Counted from the stretch's first letter, positions 23,858 to 37,085 are shown. The stretch is 64,000 bases of DNA from Fasciola hepatica (GCA_948099385.1 CANUEZ040000183.1:3720001-3784000); one strand, 5' to 3'. Program-made: numbers and translations. The notes: generated by a model not told the origin, from the sequence alone.

Positions 23858-25885
23858 AAGAGCAGCAGCCACCGATGCTCAGAAAAAGTAGCGTTTGCAT
23901 ATCTTCCACCCACAGTGATCAGGTCTCTGAGTTGTAAGAGACAACTGGCCTTTCTGCGGCAGTGTACTCTAGACCCCTGATAACCAAACGAATGTCTTGT
24001 CAGGACCAAAAGTGGCTGAAGTCAGCAAAAGTTAAAACAGTCTCCTGTAAATGCTAAAGCACTTTATATGATATCTGACCTGCAGATGTCATGCATTTGA
24101 CTGGACCAAAACTTCTCTACCTGGCTCATTGCCTTCTTAGCATTGCTCTAATCTGGTTGGAAGACCGTATGGGGAATACTGAGGTTAGAAACAGTTTTGA
24201 GCACACGAATAGAATCCTTAGAAGAAGCAGTGAAAGTCACCAGGCTAATGTGTTTGAGACATGTACAAAGCATGTTCCCAAATAGAATTTCCCTTCGTGT
24301 AGTGTTTTCTGAGGAAGCTAGCAGCTGGAGGGTGAAGAAGAGTTCGAGTCCATGAAAATGGAGGAAAGTGTGAAATGCCTGACCTACGGACTTAACCATG
24401 TACAGTGTTGGAGTTCCTGGTTAGGGTCCAAGATATCCACCAACTCAGTGGTTAGGTCTATTGGAGGATATGGCTAATTGTCGCGAGCAGTAGCGCTATT
24501 GAATTCACAAACGTTTTTGCCGACTTGGTACTCCTATTTGTAGTTCTTTTTTATACTGTTTTCAAACTGTTGGTTCTTTAAGTTTTACGACAGACCAAGA
24601 CTGCCGCACCCAATTCTTGATCAATGGTTGCTGAACTAAACCAAAATAGACTCCCCTTACAATACTAGGTTCGTTATTGGATCAATCTAGTCCTGCAGCA
24701 GCATCATACACCATGAAATTGTTTAGCTAGACGATTAGACAGTCAAACCATACCCTATAACCAAAAAATTACGTGTTTTCAATTAGCAGGTACTAGTTGA
24801 TTCATAGGGAAGTCCTGCTACAGGCAATTATAAATTATTTCACTGTAGTGGATTCCATACGCTAGTGTAACTTGAATGGGGTACATGGTATGATCAGTAT
24901 TGCAAGAAGACTAAAGCCATCTGGCACGGCCTCGTAACCCCACCGGTAATAGAGCATGGGTGAAAATTATTTTTTAGTTTGACTTCCACCGAAATCAGCG
25001 AGTTTTAACTTCTGGATCAATTCAACCTATTAAAACTATCCAGAAATGTTTGTAGTTCACCTTGAATCACTTGGTTATTTGCGTACATGGAATAGGTTCG
25101 ACCCTTTCTAGCTCTAGTAAGATTCGGTATCGATATTCTCTCATTGAGACATGCTTATCGATCACGCGGTATCATTGTTCCACATGCCAACAAAATTATC
25201 TGTAGATAGTTCATAATAGCTTCTTCATTATTGAGAATCACGAACAGTTAGCCCACATAGAAACTTAAACAAGTAGATCATGTCCAATCTAACATAATTC
25301 AACTAGTTTGCTGTGTGTTAAAACCACGTGAATAGTGGATCAGACCGAAAAGCTCAAATGAAATATTGATCTTAGTCGGAGGATGTGGTTGTATTCACAC
25401 GCATTGAATGAAATCACGTTTCTGCAATCATTTCAGTTAGAAGGTTACTTTGAGTTTTTTGGTCACGTTGGATTGGTTTCCTTGTTTTTGTGTGTGGTTG
25501 TTATTGAAAAACGACACATTTTCCTATTGACTTGATTCCTGGTTGATTCGCAGACTTTGAACTGGTATAGTTTCAAACTCATTTGCGAAATTTAGCGAAC
25601 TTTGGTATTTCGAATAAATTAAGCTAGTCACTTCTTGTGTTGTGCTCATTTAGAATTAGAAACCAACTAGGATCACATGACATTTGACACACTTGTTTTC
25701 TTGTCCAGTCTTCGGCGTCGTGGAGTTTGTGCCTTGATTGTGCGTGTATGTTTGATTGAACGCATGTAGGTGCGTGGCCTTGAACAAATGTGCGAGTTCA
25801 TTCATCTTTTCAAAACATCGCATTTTGAGATGTTCCCGTGGAGGAACATGATAAGAAAGTCACGTGGTTTACACGCACGGTTGTG

Positions 25886-25914
25886 TACACATACACACAC
25901 ACATACACACACAT
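25886..25914. repeat. CA/CATA-rich microsatellite
   Basis: Imperfect (AC)n with two AT interruptions, after 'gttgtgt'. Confidence 0.85.
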
Positions 25915-26830
25915 TCTCTTGTTTTATCTCCAGTTACAGCTAGAGAAGGAAAGCTTGTGTCAAACAATCGAAAATGCTTATCTTCATCAGTTATTCGTAT
26001 AATGCGTGGTTGGCTGTCTGTCCGAATGTCTACCTCCATTTCCATAAGAATATGTGTAAGGCACCAGTGAAGCCGGAAAGGTGAACAGCGAGAGATTGAC
26101 TGGATTCTCTGCTCCAAGAATGGTGCGACATATTATGTGATCTATCATTGCTTGTGATCGTTTCAATGTTGACCCCATCTATAGGTGGTTTCCGGATCGA
26201 GGATAAGTAGAGCAATAAAAATATATCGCTGGGTAGAATATGATAAACTTTGTTGAGGAAGGAAAATCGCCGCAATATACCCTACAGTGGGACGGTACTG
26301 CTTCAGAAGATGTTCACTTTTTTACCGATGAATGCTGCTAGATCACTCGCAGGTTCTATTTAGCCAATGAAAATAACATTTCTGTTACATGGGTTGGGAG
26401 TATTTCTATGCTCCATTATTTGGCACCGGCCTGGGGTTAGGTATTTCGCCGATATCACAAAATGGAAACAAAACTGTCGGTAGCAAAAAAGGAATAAGTC
26501 TGGAAACAAACAAAAATTCCTATTGTTTCACTGCACTTTTCTAAGTAGCTTTTTTACTGTTTTTATTCAATAAATAACTACAAAGGCTGCACAGCTCTCC
26601 CGTCAATGCCTTTGAATACGAGCAGCCTCCCGAGTAGTTTTGGTGCACTAACTGGGGGCAACAACTAAGCCAACACTACGCTAAATGATGGTCCCGCATC
26701 CACGGTGTCTTTTCTCATTCTTTCCCAGGGCGATTTGGGGTCAACAACTGCTTGAATCCACGTCGCACCAAATCAGGTGCGCAAATATGGTTCATGCCTC
26801 ACTGGGGTGAGGTTAGTGGGTTAATCAGTT

Positions 26831-27260
26831 TCAGTTTATTCAACCATTAACCTCACATTTCAGTGCTATGGTTTCAGTCGGTACCTTCAAGCATCGTCCA
26901 GTAAACGGCAAGAAGAAAAGAAGCATAAAATGAAAGATCCAAAAAATCGAAGTAATAGGCGGAAATCACGAACACAAGGGGAGAGAGAGAGAGTCAGAAT
27001 GCAACTACGCCACTGGCCGTGGCACCTAGTTATATCACTTCATGTCTTCAACCATTTAGTAAGTGGGTCGCGTGGACCCCAACCTGGAAGTCTAACACGT
27101 TCTACGTGGCCAAGTCCAATGGTCAAGGTTTTCATACCATTTTGCCATGTCATGGACTGACCACCTCGACCTACCTTCCAATCACTACTGACCTCGGAGA
27201 ACAGCGTAGTGAGTTAATAGCCAGGCCATATGAGTGCAGAGTGCTTCAAATGTCCACTAA
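26831..27260 (-). mobile_element. RTE-like LINE 3' end, copy 1 of a same-strand series
   Basis: The left edge, 'ttattcaaccattaacctc', is the same 3' terminus seen at 27972 and 29751. Further in, 'aagtaataggcggaaatca' is shared with 28095-28115, and 27040-27180 is the conserved tail segment that on the minus strand encodes a RLPGWGPRDP-like block. 5'-truncated and frame-broken. Confidence 0.65.
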
Positions 27261-27390
27261 GCTATAGGGGATAAACATCACCGGGACTCTAAGGCTTGGG
27301 TTTAAAAACCCTGTAAGGTTTCAACAGGTCAGTTGTGGTAGTGAGTCGGAGGACAACGGATTATTGTCGACAACCAAAGTGACCTACAGC

Positions 27391-27461
27391 GGTGGGGTTC
27401 CAACCTCTGACCTCGGGAGTGGTTAGTATACCTTTCTTAGCCACTCAGCTACCACCGGTCG
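27391..27461 (-). repeat. tRNA-derived SINE relic, well preserved layout
   Basis: Read on the minus strand: GGTAGCTGAGTGGCTAAG (a tRNA D-arm/box A), then about 25 bases, then GAGGTCAGAGGTTGGAACCCC (T-arm/box B with C to G in GGTTC). It closely resembles the relic at 58085-58160, which shares the box-B-side 'gaggtca' stretch and overall layout. The two appear to be members of the same SINE family. Confidence 0.5.
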
Positions 27462-27971
27462 CGTTTGAAATCACTCACACCCAGAGTCCAGAACACCCGA
27501 GTTCCATTTGTAGATTGCAGTAAACGTCTGGTCGATGGGTACGACAGTGGTCGCTGATGCTGATGGGGCCCTAAGCACTGAGACAAAAATTCTCGAATTT
27601 TTAGCGTAGAATTTGTGGGATCACTGCACAATTTTCATTATTAGTCGGATGACATCGCTAATGCACACTGGGATGTCATCTCGGCCAGTAATTAAAAGGT
27701 GACTACCTAATCTGAGCGATTTGAAACTTAAGAAACTCACCAATGTGACCCATGAACGGGGCCAGTCGGCAAAGTTACTGAGAAGGTTCGTTGTTGTTGT
27801 TTTTGTTCAATTGAATTTTGTTCGTTTGCCCTAAACTTTTGATGCTGCCAGAGACACTCAGAACAGCAATACACTAGGATCCAAAATGTAAAAAAGATGG
27901 ACTCCAATTTGTGACTTCTAAATAAGAAGGACATTATTGTCAGCCTGAAGAAAAAATGCCACACTCGAAAG

Positions 27972-28530
27972 TTTGGTTTATTCAACCACCAACCTCGCTT
28001 TTCTGTGTTCTGGTTTTGGTTGTCACCTCACACCATCACCGAGTTGACGACAGAACAAATAGAAGCATAGAATGAAAAAAAAACCGGAAACAAAGTAATA
28101 AGCGGAAATCATTAGGAGAGGTACAGAGGTCTCGACACCTAGCCATGTTACTTGCTGTCTCCAACCATCTGGTAAGCGGGTCTCGTGGACCCCAACCCGA
28201 TAGCCTGACACGTCTTAATTGGTCAAATCCATCGGTCAGCATTTTCATACTTTTTTCCACGTCATGAACAGACCACCTCGACCAACCTTCTACCCACTAA
28301 CTTTCTCGGAGAACAGTTTACGCGGAGGAGGTCTGTTGGTGTACGTGTTCAACAAGTCCCAGCCAACTTGACCTGTTTAGATTCAGTACTTGATTCGGTG
28401 GGTGACCAGAGGTTCCCAAAACCCTACCCCTAACCTGATGCGGTGCTTCCATCATGTTCAAACAGTGCTGCGGAGAAATCGATACTCACACTCCGACAGT
28501 GTTCACCTATCTTCTACTCTTACTAACCAT
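27972..28530 (-). mobile_element. RTE-like LINE 3' end, copy 2, longest of the series
   Basis: The minus strand at 28036-28260 reads VRLSGWGPRDPLTRWLETAS, the best preserved form here of the C-terminal block of this LINE's polymerase. 28440-28530 matches 5030-5120, which encodes the upstream end of RT. The 3' terminus at 27972 ('ggtttattcaaccacc') is shared with 26831 and 29751. The frame is broken before the RT core. Confidence 0.7.
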
Positions 28531-29750
28531 GTTTATGATACGTATAACGTAACAGATCTAACGCCGCACTGTACAATTGACTCTTGATAGACAACCGGAT
28601 GTCACGCCTGTATTACAGAAAGCCTTCAGCTTGACCATAAGAAGTGGTAAATCGACTTAAACCTGAGTGACTTGGTTTGAACCCGGCTTCCCTCATTTCC
28701 CGGCTGGTGAGCATGCATAATTTAGTGGAGTTTCATTTTGGCCTCTCACTCCGGATCCCAGCGTCATGGTTGTCGAGCCTTGGTGACACTATGTTTCGTG
28801 GAGGCTGTTGTGACCAACGGAAATCACGCGGCTATGGACTCGATCTCGGCAAGTAGCCAAGAGCCGTTGACAAAAGAAGGAAAAGTGGAAACGCCCATTC
28901 CAAAAACATTCCACGACGGAACAAAGGGATAGAACAAACGAAAAAGCGGATCTCATCATCATTTCAGGAAAGGTGCAAGATACTCCAAATTGTGAGCTTA
29001 AGTGCAAAATAACCCTCGAGCTTACTTGAACCTTCACAGTAAGAATGTTGGTTAGAAGATCACGGTCGAAATAGAGCCTTATTGCTCAAGCCACATGGAA
29101 AGCGTTAATCTGGTAGCTTGAGCACACTGCGGTTCAGTCACACCAACTGTACCATGCTCAAGCTTGCTGTGTTTCATATATGAAATAAAAACAGTTCATT
29201 TTAACTGTCCTGAAAGCATATGAGGAGAAATTTCTGTTAGGCTGAAGGCCACGCGACTATCTCAAGACTTGTTTCATGCGAATTTTAATGTTAACCTGAT
29301 CAACTTCTCAGCGAACAAACGCCCCACCTAGCGCAAGACCTGCGTCCCGTGTGTGCCCGTAAATGTGCTGATTGCATGAGAAACCAAACTACTTCCATTG
29401 TATTCGAATTTTAGAGATGCTTTGAAGCTGTTGACAACAAATGTGGTTGTCGTGACGACGAAAATTGGGGACAAGGTTCTGGAGCAAACAGATTCTTCAA
29501 ATTTGTTTCCAAGCGGTTAACAAGAGCAGTAGAAAGAGTGACCTTTGTTCTGGGTTCACTCAGCTACCAAAACGATGTGTGCAGTGACACAAGTAGTGTC
29601 AGTAGTATTTTTGAGAAATAAGTTGTATCTCATCGTCCTTAGTATTTCATTTCATTGGTTTTCATTTGCATTTTCTGTGTTTCTGTTCTCGTAAAAGTAA
29701 TGATTTTCTTATAAACAGACTATGGTGTTCGTAACAGTTCAATTCAGTTC

Positions 29751-29835
29751 GGTTTATTCAACCAGTAGCCTCGCAGTTCTGTGTTTTGGTTTCGGTTTCT
29801 AACTTCCTGTATGGTCGAGTAAAGGACAAAAATAA
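29751..29835 (-). mobile_element. RTE-like LINE 3' terminus, short copy 3
   Basis: Shares 'ggtttattcaacca', 'cctcgc' and 'ttctgtgttttggtttcggt' with 27972-28020. Only the 3' untranslated end is present. The overlapping open frames at 29758-29994 (-) and 29786-30130 (+) are therefore at least partly repeat-derived. Confidence 0.55.
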
Positions 29836-32035
29836 TAGGAGCAATTCTATGGATTTTGGAGGGAGGATCGTGAAAAATGTCCTCAGACCAAGGTCACTGA
29901 GTAACCCATGGATTTCAATTAACCTCCGGACAAGATACCGTATGGCCGATTGTTGCAGAAAATCAGGGCCCTTCGTGTTGGGTAGTATCAACAATCTGCT
30001 GCTGGGAACGAGAATTTCACGTCACAAATTTGAATGGAAAGCTCAGAAACATCAGCTGGTACAATTTATCCTGGACCAATTTGCTGCATCTGTACGCGTG
30101 CATAATGCAGTCAGTGTGATTTTCAAATAGTCACACAACGCGCATGTATAGATGCAGTGAAATGGTTCACGATACACTATGCAAATCTGTTTTTTGCTTC
30201 TCTATTCAAGTCTGTCATTAGACTTTCGATCATTATACCTAATTTATGCTAACAGGCTAATCATTTGGTGATTCACTTGGATGTGGATAGGCGTACCCTT
30301 TAGGGTTATTCCCGGAGATTTGGGACTGAAAATAAGGGGGAAATTTCCCCCTTGCGGACAAAATCAGACACGTGGATATCCGCTCAAGTTTGAGGAGCAG
30401 CACCCTATTTGGCTGCCTCTCGTCCACTCTCCACCTTAGAGGGTGAATGCTCTGCCGACCGAATTGGTGAGAAGTATGATTGATCATATTTTCAATGCAT
30501 GCATTTTTTTAAAGGTCGGGCAGCAGGACACTCAGGTATGAACGCACGAACCAGAAGCTGAGATGATCTGGCTCACACGGAATTGCTGTCCAACTTTCTC
30601 TTTGTTATATAAATCAAGAATGGTTTTTTACGGTTCTTCCGTGTATCTGTTATCGTCTCAGTGCAGGTAACGTTTTTGATCCCATATCCAGCAGATATTT
30701 TGGTGTCCGTGATAACTGTTCGAATCATTCTACTGCTCAGCTTATCATGCGCTCCCTATCAAACGATCGTGCTTTATTCTGCATACGCACTAATTCATTT
30801 TCTTTATTGAAAGTGGATAACGACGTACAAATCGTCACAAAAAAATATTTTTTTTTAAGAAGACGGCAATTATTCACAAACTGGAGAGTTAATTTAATAC
30901 CGATTTCGCTTTTAATTCCGTAACTAGTTGTTATGGAAATATAGTAGTAAAAGGCGAGTGTTGAAAGCCTTTATTAGATTTTTCCGTGCCCAATTTAAAT
31001 CTCCTACTATTCAAATTTCGGACGCATCCGTTAGCACTTAGAGTACAAAATTAAAATTTGTTCTCTCAAGGGTTTGGGAAATTATTCTCTGTCCAAATGA
31101 GATTTACTTTTATCGAAGAATTGCATACGGTGAGCATGTTAGATTTGTATTTATTGTGCCACATCAATGGTGTTTTCTAATTAATTAGTGCGAGACTTTT
31201 GTTTGACACATCCTAGTCGACTGGCGTGAAAGACTTTTTAAACCACCGACGAATTATCAAAAGCTGAGATTTCCGTGTTGCACGCTGTAGCAGTAAACCG
31301 ACTTCTTTTCTTGAGGAACTGACTTCTGACTGAGGATTTGGCCGCATTACTCGAGAGACCGCTACCCTCGTTTAGTGAATGAGAATGTCTTCCTTCGTAG
31401 GTTGTAAAAGTGGATAGAAAGCCAGATTTCTTTTATGGATCATACGGCTGGTTCTAGAAGCAGCAATGGGTAAGAAAAGATAAAATGTGTCGGACATCAA
31501 CTAAGACCGTTTGAAACCCCGACCCAGCGATTTCGGTTTCTGCCTGTGAGCTAAACGAAATGAGAAGTAGATCATCCCGAACACTTAGAAAGCATCACAT
31601 TGTTATGAGTACATGAAAACAACAGTGTGAATACATAAATGCCAATAGTAGTTATTATTCTCTATCAGATTTGGACTCTCCTGCAACACCGATTCTGTCT
31701 AATGTATCGGAGCCGAGATCACTTCGGAGCGTACCGAAAATCCGATGCGGCCAAATATCTGTCAAGCACTTGAAAGAAAGCTCAGACAACAGTCTACGAC
31801 AAACAACTTATTCAAAACTATGCTGGAAAACTACTACGCCTTTTTTCAAATAGGCAAACTCAGACGGTTTTGAACATCACAGTCAGTTGCTTCTGATTTC
31901 GTTTTCTGACGTTTTCCCTATTCTAACTCACTATGCACTTCACTTTTCCCCGGCCTTCTGAAACAGGACCTTAAAGCTCTGAACTGTGGCCAGATATTTA
32001 TAAGCCACGTTTCATCTATCTCTATTGTCACTCTT

Positions 32036-32283
32036 TTGATCAAACTCGGCAATAAGCATACTGAGTCTTGCTTAACCCTAGCCCACAAGATAATCCAGGA
32101 CCATACTCATCCGCTACACACAGACTTATTCTTTTCTCGCTCTTATTCACCCACCGGTTCCTTATTCCGGCACCTTTCCTCCATAAAAAATTTGTACAAA
32201 TCTCTCCCAAGCCCTATCTGACTTGTGTTTTGACCAATGGAGAGGAGATAAAAGCGGATTCGCTCACAAAACTTTATAACTAG
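32036..32283 (+). mobile_element. possible non-LTR retrotransposon C-terminal fragment
   Basis: Two overlapping + frames read like the end of an RT protein: ILxxxxHPLH-type spacing (AHKIIQDHTHPLHTDLFF) and then a Ser/Arg/Tyr-rich stretch. The frame switches midway. No RT motif supports it. Confidence 0.3.
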
Positions 32284-33659
32284 ATTATTTTTCCTCCACT
32301 CTGTCACTTATTGGAACACTCCAGATACTTTGCCACTTGTACCAACTTGCTTATTTTTCATGTTTTATTTTTGCATGTCACAATTGAAGCGTCGGTACAC
32401 TCCTCGGCTAGTTCTTCCGTGTAAATACAAATTCGCATCATAGAAATGACCCATGGAGTCAATGTCACAAATATCAAGCTCTGAAACAATAAACGGATGC
32501 TAATACGGGGCGACGAATGACTCGGTCCTTATAAGTGAACACAATCAATTAAATTAGTGGTAATGTCCAGCACAACAGTCTAGCTTTAGAAACTAGACCC
32601 GGCGGTTCCGATTCCTGTCTTTTCTAAAACCAAACAAAAAAGAATGAAGTAGGGCGCATATAAGGACGTTTTTCCTGGTCAACGTCAATCTAGCACAAAG
32701 TTTCCCTCTTGCTTTGCTCAAATGGGTCAACGGGGAAAATGGTCCCAACTGTATGTGCGTCTGTTGTCACAGATTCAATTTCCCCAAGTGATCGAGTGCA
32801 AGTCGCAGTATCCCATAAAACTCGGCGCATGAAGTTCGTGCCTTGAGGTCTCTGACCATCAACAGTCACCATCTCTTGGATCATTAACTGGAAGTCGGGA
32901 TGCGCCAAAGGACACCGAACCAAACAGCAGCTATTCTCATGCATCTGCGTCGTGTCGTAGACTGATGGCCGGCTTAATTCCCCCAGTTATTTCTAGAAAG
33001 CTCAAAAAGTGCAACGTAGGGCAGAGAACAAGCAAATAAGCACTCATTATCCAACGACGAACAAAATAACATGATAAATCGAGTAGACAACCAAAAAATT
33101 TTGAACGCGAGCACTCGAATGGCTCTGAAACTTATGCTTGTCACTTATGAAAATAAGTCATGGTATTGGATCCCTTGAACCACCAGAGGAAAGACGTATC
33201 TTAAAGATACAGAAGACCACAAAATATTGTTTGCGACTTTCCAAAGTATTGCTGAGGTAAGTGCATCACACGGTTTTTTAGAGATTTAGTTTTACATTCG
33301 CACTCAACACCAGCAGTAATGTTCTTCGGTGTCATCCCATATATTGCTTTCTTTCCATTTACCGTTGGTATTAAAGCAGCCCTAATTATTACTTTATGAT
33401 TTTCGTGATATTTCATTTGAAAATTCTTTTTCTTGAGTGTCGAATTAGGGTGCAGGCTTCTATCAACAGCGTAACAATGATTAGGATACGCACTACACCC
33501 TCAAATTGCAAAAAATGCTTCCAACGGATCAGATAAAATGACTTGCCGAGACAGGTAAAGTAGACTCTCAGCTAAATGGGTTGTCATTTAAGTAGCTTAA
33601 TTATGCTAGGAGATCATGTGTCTATCGGATAGTATTCTATTGCCTATGTTTATTAGGGT

Positions 33660-33863
33660 TTGGTTTGTGATTTTAGGGTGGAGTCCGTGCGTTTGTCAGA
33701 CGTCTGCTTAGATGAGTTCTTCCATAAAACTCAAAAACTGAAGGCTGCTATCCAAAGAATTTATTGTCTTTTCCCCTACTTGAGGCTTCTGTGTTCAGTT
33801 CTTTCAACAATTAACTTCGTGCTGATGTATTCTGATTTTTGGTGCCCACCTTCCAGTCGATAG
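33660..33863 (+). mobile_element. possible CR1/Jockey-like RT thumb relic
   Basis: The peptide has the hydrophobic spacing of the RT thumb that follows the catalytic palm (KLKAAIQRIYCLFPYLRLL, then VLMYSDFW), as in Jockey/CR1-type elements. Short, isolated, and without the palm motifs. Confidence 0.25.
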
Positions 33864-34319
33864 CCAAGCAAATAGAAGCTTGAGGAGATATCAGTCTTAA
33901 AAAAGGATTATAGGGAAAAGATATTAATTGCTCGAACACAACTATGTCGCTGACAGCGACACCTATGCATTTCATCCTTTGTCTCTTTCATAAGCGATTC
34001 CTCCTTTCTCTGTGTGATGTTTTCCCGACTGGTCACTCAGCTATCCAGTTTCGGATTTTTGTGCAAAATATCAACCAAAACTGACAAATTTGGTTAGCCG
34101 ACATCCCCGCGGTATTGCTCGAATCTAGTGAGAACACCAGATAGGCACAGATTTGGTGCAGTGTATTAGGCATACGAAATAAATCATCGGATCAAACACG
34201 ATAGATCACCAGGCTAAGGTAGTTGAGGCAAATGGTGCACAACTACCCGAAAAAGTTTTATTCGGCGTGCAGTGCTCGCTGAAGTGAATAGTAGATAAAA
34301 GGCGAGTGGTCAACGATGG

Positions 34320-34420
34320 TCAGACGGGCATCGAGAGTGACTTCGGATCTTTGTGTTTCTGGTTCAAATCCTGCCACCGCATCCGGTCACCCTCAATTCG
34401 CAGCCTTGAAACGAACGCGG
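34320..34420 (+). repeat. SINE-like repeat with box B
   Basis: An exact box B GGTTCAAATCC at 34361 is followed by 'tgccaccgcatccggtcacc', shared in order with 22084-22120. The box A side ('gggcatcgagagtga') is weak. Confidence 0.45.
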
Positions 34421-35038
34421 TCCTCTTCTCGGGGGATTTTCCGGCATAATAAATTAATAATAAGCAAGTAAATAAGTAGTAAATATCACAGGTGGCCATT
34501 CCACGGTGTGGAAGGAAGATATGAAAATCGTGACCAGTGAACCTCTTTATTTGGTGTTCACCTTCCTGAGTGACATCCATTGATTCCACAAACACACAGT
34601 GATGCGTGAAATTTGCATACGTGGGTATCGATTTGAAACTACCATAAATGGTTTTTCTCGTATTTCTTCCTACTTTAGATGGCTTTTACTTTTCAAGCGA
34701 GCTTCTCACTAAGAGGGAGCAACCGGCATTTGCACAAGTAGAACCGGTCGGAGAGATAAATCTTTTAGACAATCACCGGATCAACATGTTTAACTCTTAG
34801 TCTGATTCTCACTTGTTTTATGATTTTACCACCGTTTAAATTGGATGGGAGAAATCTTTTGTTTCCCACACTACGTTCAACGTGATACGTGTGAAAACTT
34901 TCTCGAGTTGTAATTCATCCCAAATTAGCGTAAACTCTCAGAATAACCAAACCTAATTTTGCAGCTCACTGACACTAGTGTTACAATCTTTGCGATCATT
35001 TTAAAGAACTTTTTCACCGTTTCCCGCTCTAAATCTAG

Positions 35039-35452
35039 CATGTTACGGAAGCAAGCAAAACTCGAAACACCCAACCTCCTCCCGAGTTGCGTCGAACGCA
35101 TCAGTCACGTGAGAATGGTTTTAACCGGTCAAGCCATTCCGAACCAGATGACCTCTTACCGATCAGTATTGAACTTCGCGGTACGGACAGCTCTACCAAG
35201 GCCAGTTTGTTGGACCGATATGTGTACTTGGTGGATCAGATTTTGACCTGTGCTCGTTCCGATTTGGACACCATTGTCAACCGCACACGGACAGATAAAG
35301 GAGCCGTATTCACGTTGTCTCCTTCTTATGCGCTCTACCTAGCCTATCGAGCCTTCCATAAACATCTGAGTGCCATACCTGGGATTAACCCGTCAGAAAA
35401 AGACCATCAAATTTCCTACATCACAAATTACATGGCCACCCGTGTTTACGAG
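35039..35452 (+). CDS. AFDN: afadin-like exon D: linker and start of the DIL-region fold
   Basis: Encodes local residues 345-482. After a polar linker (HVTEASKTRNTQPPP...), the peptide reads DDLLPISIELR, matching the family's LILPASIEFR, then VFTLSPSYALYLAYR and SEKDHQISYITNYMA, matching HFKLSPTYVLYMACR and TERTHKVIAVVNKM. These open the helical DIL-containing module. The acceptor is set at ctctaaatctag (ending 35038) because the same frame has a TAG stop at 35036-35038, which the splice removes exactly. An overlapping open frame at 34959-35246 is a shadow. The donor is gtaagtg after GAG (phase 0). Confidence 0.9.
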
Positions 35453-37085
35453 GTAAGTGCCCCTTTATTATGCATTCTGATGGTGTCTACTCATGAGTAG
35501 TTAAACTGATTTGCGGTCGCAGGCAGTTTCGCAATCCGTCTCTGGACTGTGGCTTCGTTCGACTTAAAGTTCCCGACCGCTGTCACTGAAACCAGATCTT
35601 CTTATTTAGGTAATATGATAAAAATGATAATCGTTTTCATGATCAGCGCTAACCTCTTACTATTCACTATTAAAAATTATTCATGTGTTATGTACTAACC
35701 AAGCAACTAATAGATGGTTTTTTTTAGCGGTTCGGAACCGAGTTCTGTTGGAAGTGTACCGGAAAATGATGCGCCATGCGATGCTATACAAGTGGGTAAC
35801 ACAGGGTCGTCGGAAATGTTGGAGACTTGGTCTTTAGAAATGTTTTGCGGCAAACAAAACGCCAACTGACATCGAACATTTGCGGATTTTGTTAGTCGTT
35901 CACGGACTCATTGTTTAAAGTTTGTACTCAGATGTGCTTTTATTTATCACCCAGGGCATCCATATGACTGCTTATGAAACTGACAAGTCAGAATTCTCAG
36001 TGTCCTCAAGAGCATCAAAGTGTAGATCTTAAGTTGTGGAGACCATCGCAGAACCGCCTCAAATTAAAACTAATTACTATCACAAGATTCAGAATGATTT
36101 CGAACAGGCTGTGTTGGTAGATCATTCTGAACGCGCACGTCAGTTATTCACCGTCGAAGCAATCCGCACAGATTGTCTGGCCAATAGGATAAACCGATCG
36201 GATTGCTGTTTACAAACGAGACGAACTTCAGTCAGTGACGAAAGACCATTCTGAAAAGACCGGTCCTCAACTCAGAGGTGAATAATCATCCCATCACACC
36301 TCTGGGACGAAGACTATCCCACAGAACACAGTGTTGATCAGTGTAAATCGTGCACGGCGGCGAGGCGATGACCACAAACGCATGAAATCAGACCGATGGT
36401 TGTAGCCATTGCAATTAATAGATAAGGTAGTTGAAAGATCTCCTTCATTGGACCACAACATCAAATTCGAACGAGTCAAGAAATCGGATTTAGGCTTTCT
36501 TCAATCAAGAAACCACCGAGACTGAATGAGTATGACGTACCAATAAAGCCTGACATCATAAATGATCTTCCAAGATAGCTGTGAATGCACATTTGTATAT
36601 CTGTCTATTCATGACTGGTTTGGTTAATATAGATGAGTGAACTGATTGCAGTCCTTATTCGTTTTAAACTTTGTTCGTAAACTATCTCTGATAGCAATTG
36701 ACATGACTCCAATTTGATTTTATCACCTAACATGCTGTTCATCGATAGACATTGGAAGAAAACCACCCTCGTTACTAATAAGATCAGTGTGGTTGAATCT
36801 AATTCCCAGAATTCGAGGTTTTTTTTCAGTAGTCATGCTGCCTTAAATAAACAAAGAATCCCACTTAACTATAGAGCAACTACTGCATATAGTGCCCATA
36901 ATCAGTAAAGGGTATGTCAGGAATTCATGTTCGATGCACCAACCATCCTTCGTTTTAGACATAAGAAATAGCCGTGTGATTCGTGAAACTCGCTTCAGTT
37001 ATATCTGACAGAATATTTTGTGATTTCGGACACGTTCACTTTTACCAGTCATTTAGCCTCATTGGTCCATTTGACATCATTCCAG
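35453..37085 (+). other. intron 4 (about 1.63 kb)
   Basis: Runs from gtaagtg to cattccag. No repeat or gene could be named. Short open frames (36036-36254, 36294-36479, 36714-36908) have no domain or splice support. Confidence 0.8.

Larger units (their letters stand above)
21929..35038 (+). other. intron 3 (about 13.1 kb), the largest
   Basis: Runs from gttcgt to ctctaaatctag. Contents: SINE-like box B sites near 22,084 and 22,240; a minus SINE relic 23435-23500; C17 at 23841-23857; a partial tRNA-like site 24440-24490; a CA-rich run 25886-25914; minus-strand LINE 3' ends at 26831-27260, 27972-28530 and 29751-29835; a minus SINE relic 27391-27461; a possible LINE tail 32036-32283; a possible RT relic 33660-33863; a SINE relic 34320-34420. 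The stretches 22300-23400, 24500-25850, 25950-26800, 28550-29740, 29850-32000 and 32300-33650 show nothing I can name. Confidence 0.75.

Noticed and set aside
27391..27461. A functional tRNA gene on the minus strand.
   Set aside because: Box A and box B are recognisable, but the acceptor ends do not pair and the T-loop has lost the GGTTC start; SINE relic preferred.
29786..30130. + strand open frame of 114 codons that looks protein-like.
   Set aside because: Its first part lies in a LINE 3' terminus (29751-29835), no domain is visible, and it does not fit the frame or order of the afadin-like exons.
31671..31853. Candidate extra afadin exon after an acceptor-like ctctatcag.
   Set aside because: It ends in a stop with no usable donor and has no similarity to the family linker; kept only as a question in the findings.
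32690..32944. Minus-strand open frame of 84 codons with fairly protein-like composition.
   Set aside because: No recognised domain or repeat relatives in the window; insufficient evidence to call a gene or mobile element.
34959..35246. Open frame overlapping exon D in another frame.
   Set aside because: The frame used from 35039 carries the family motifs (SIELR, LSPSYALYLAYR); this one is a shadow.
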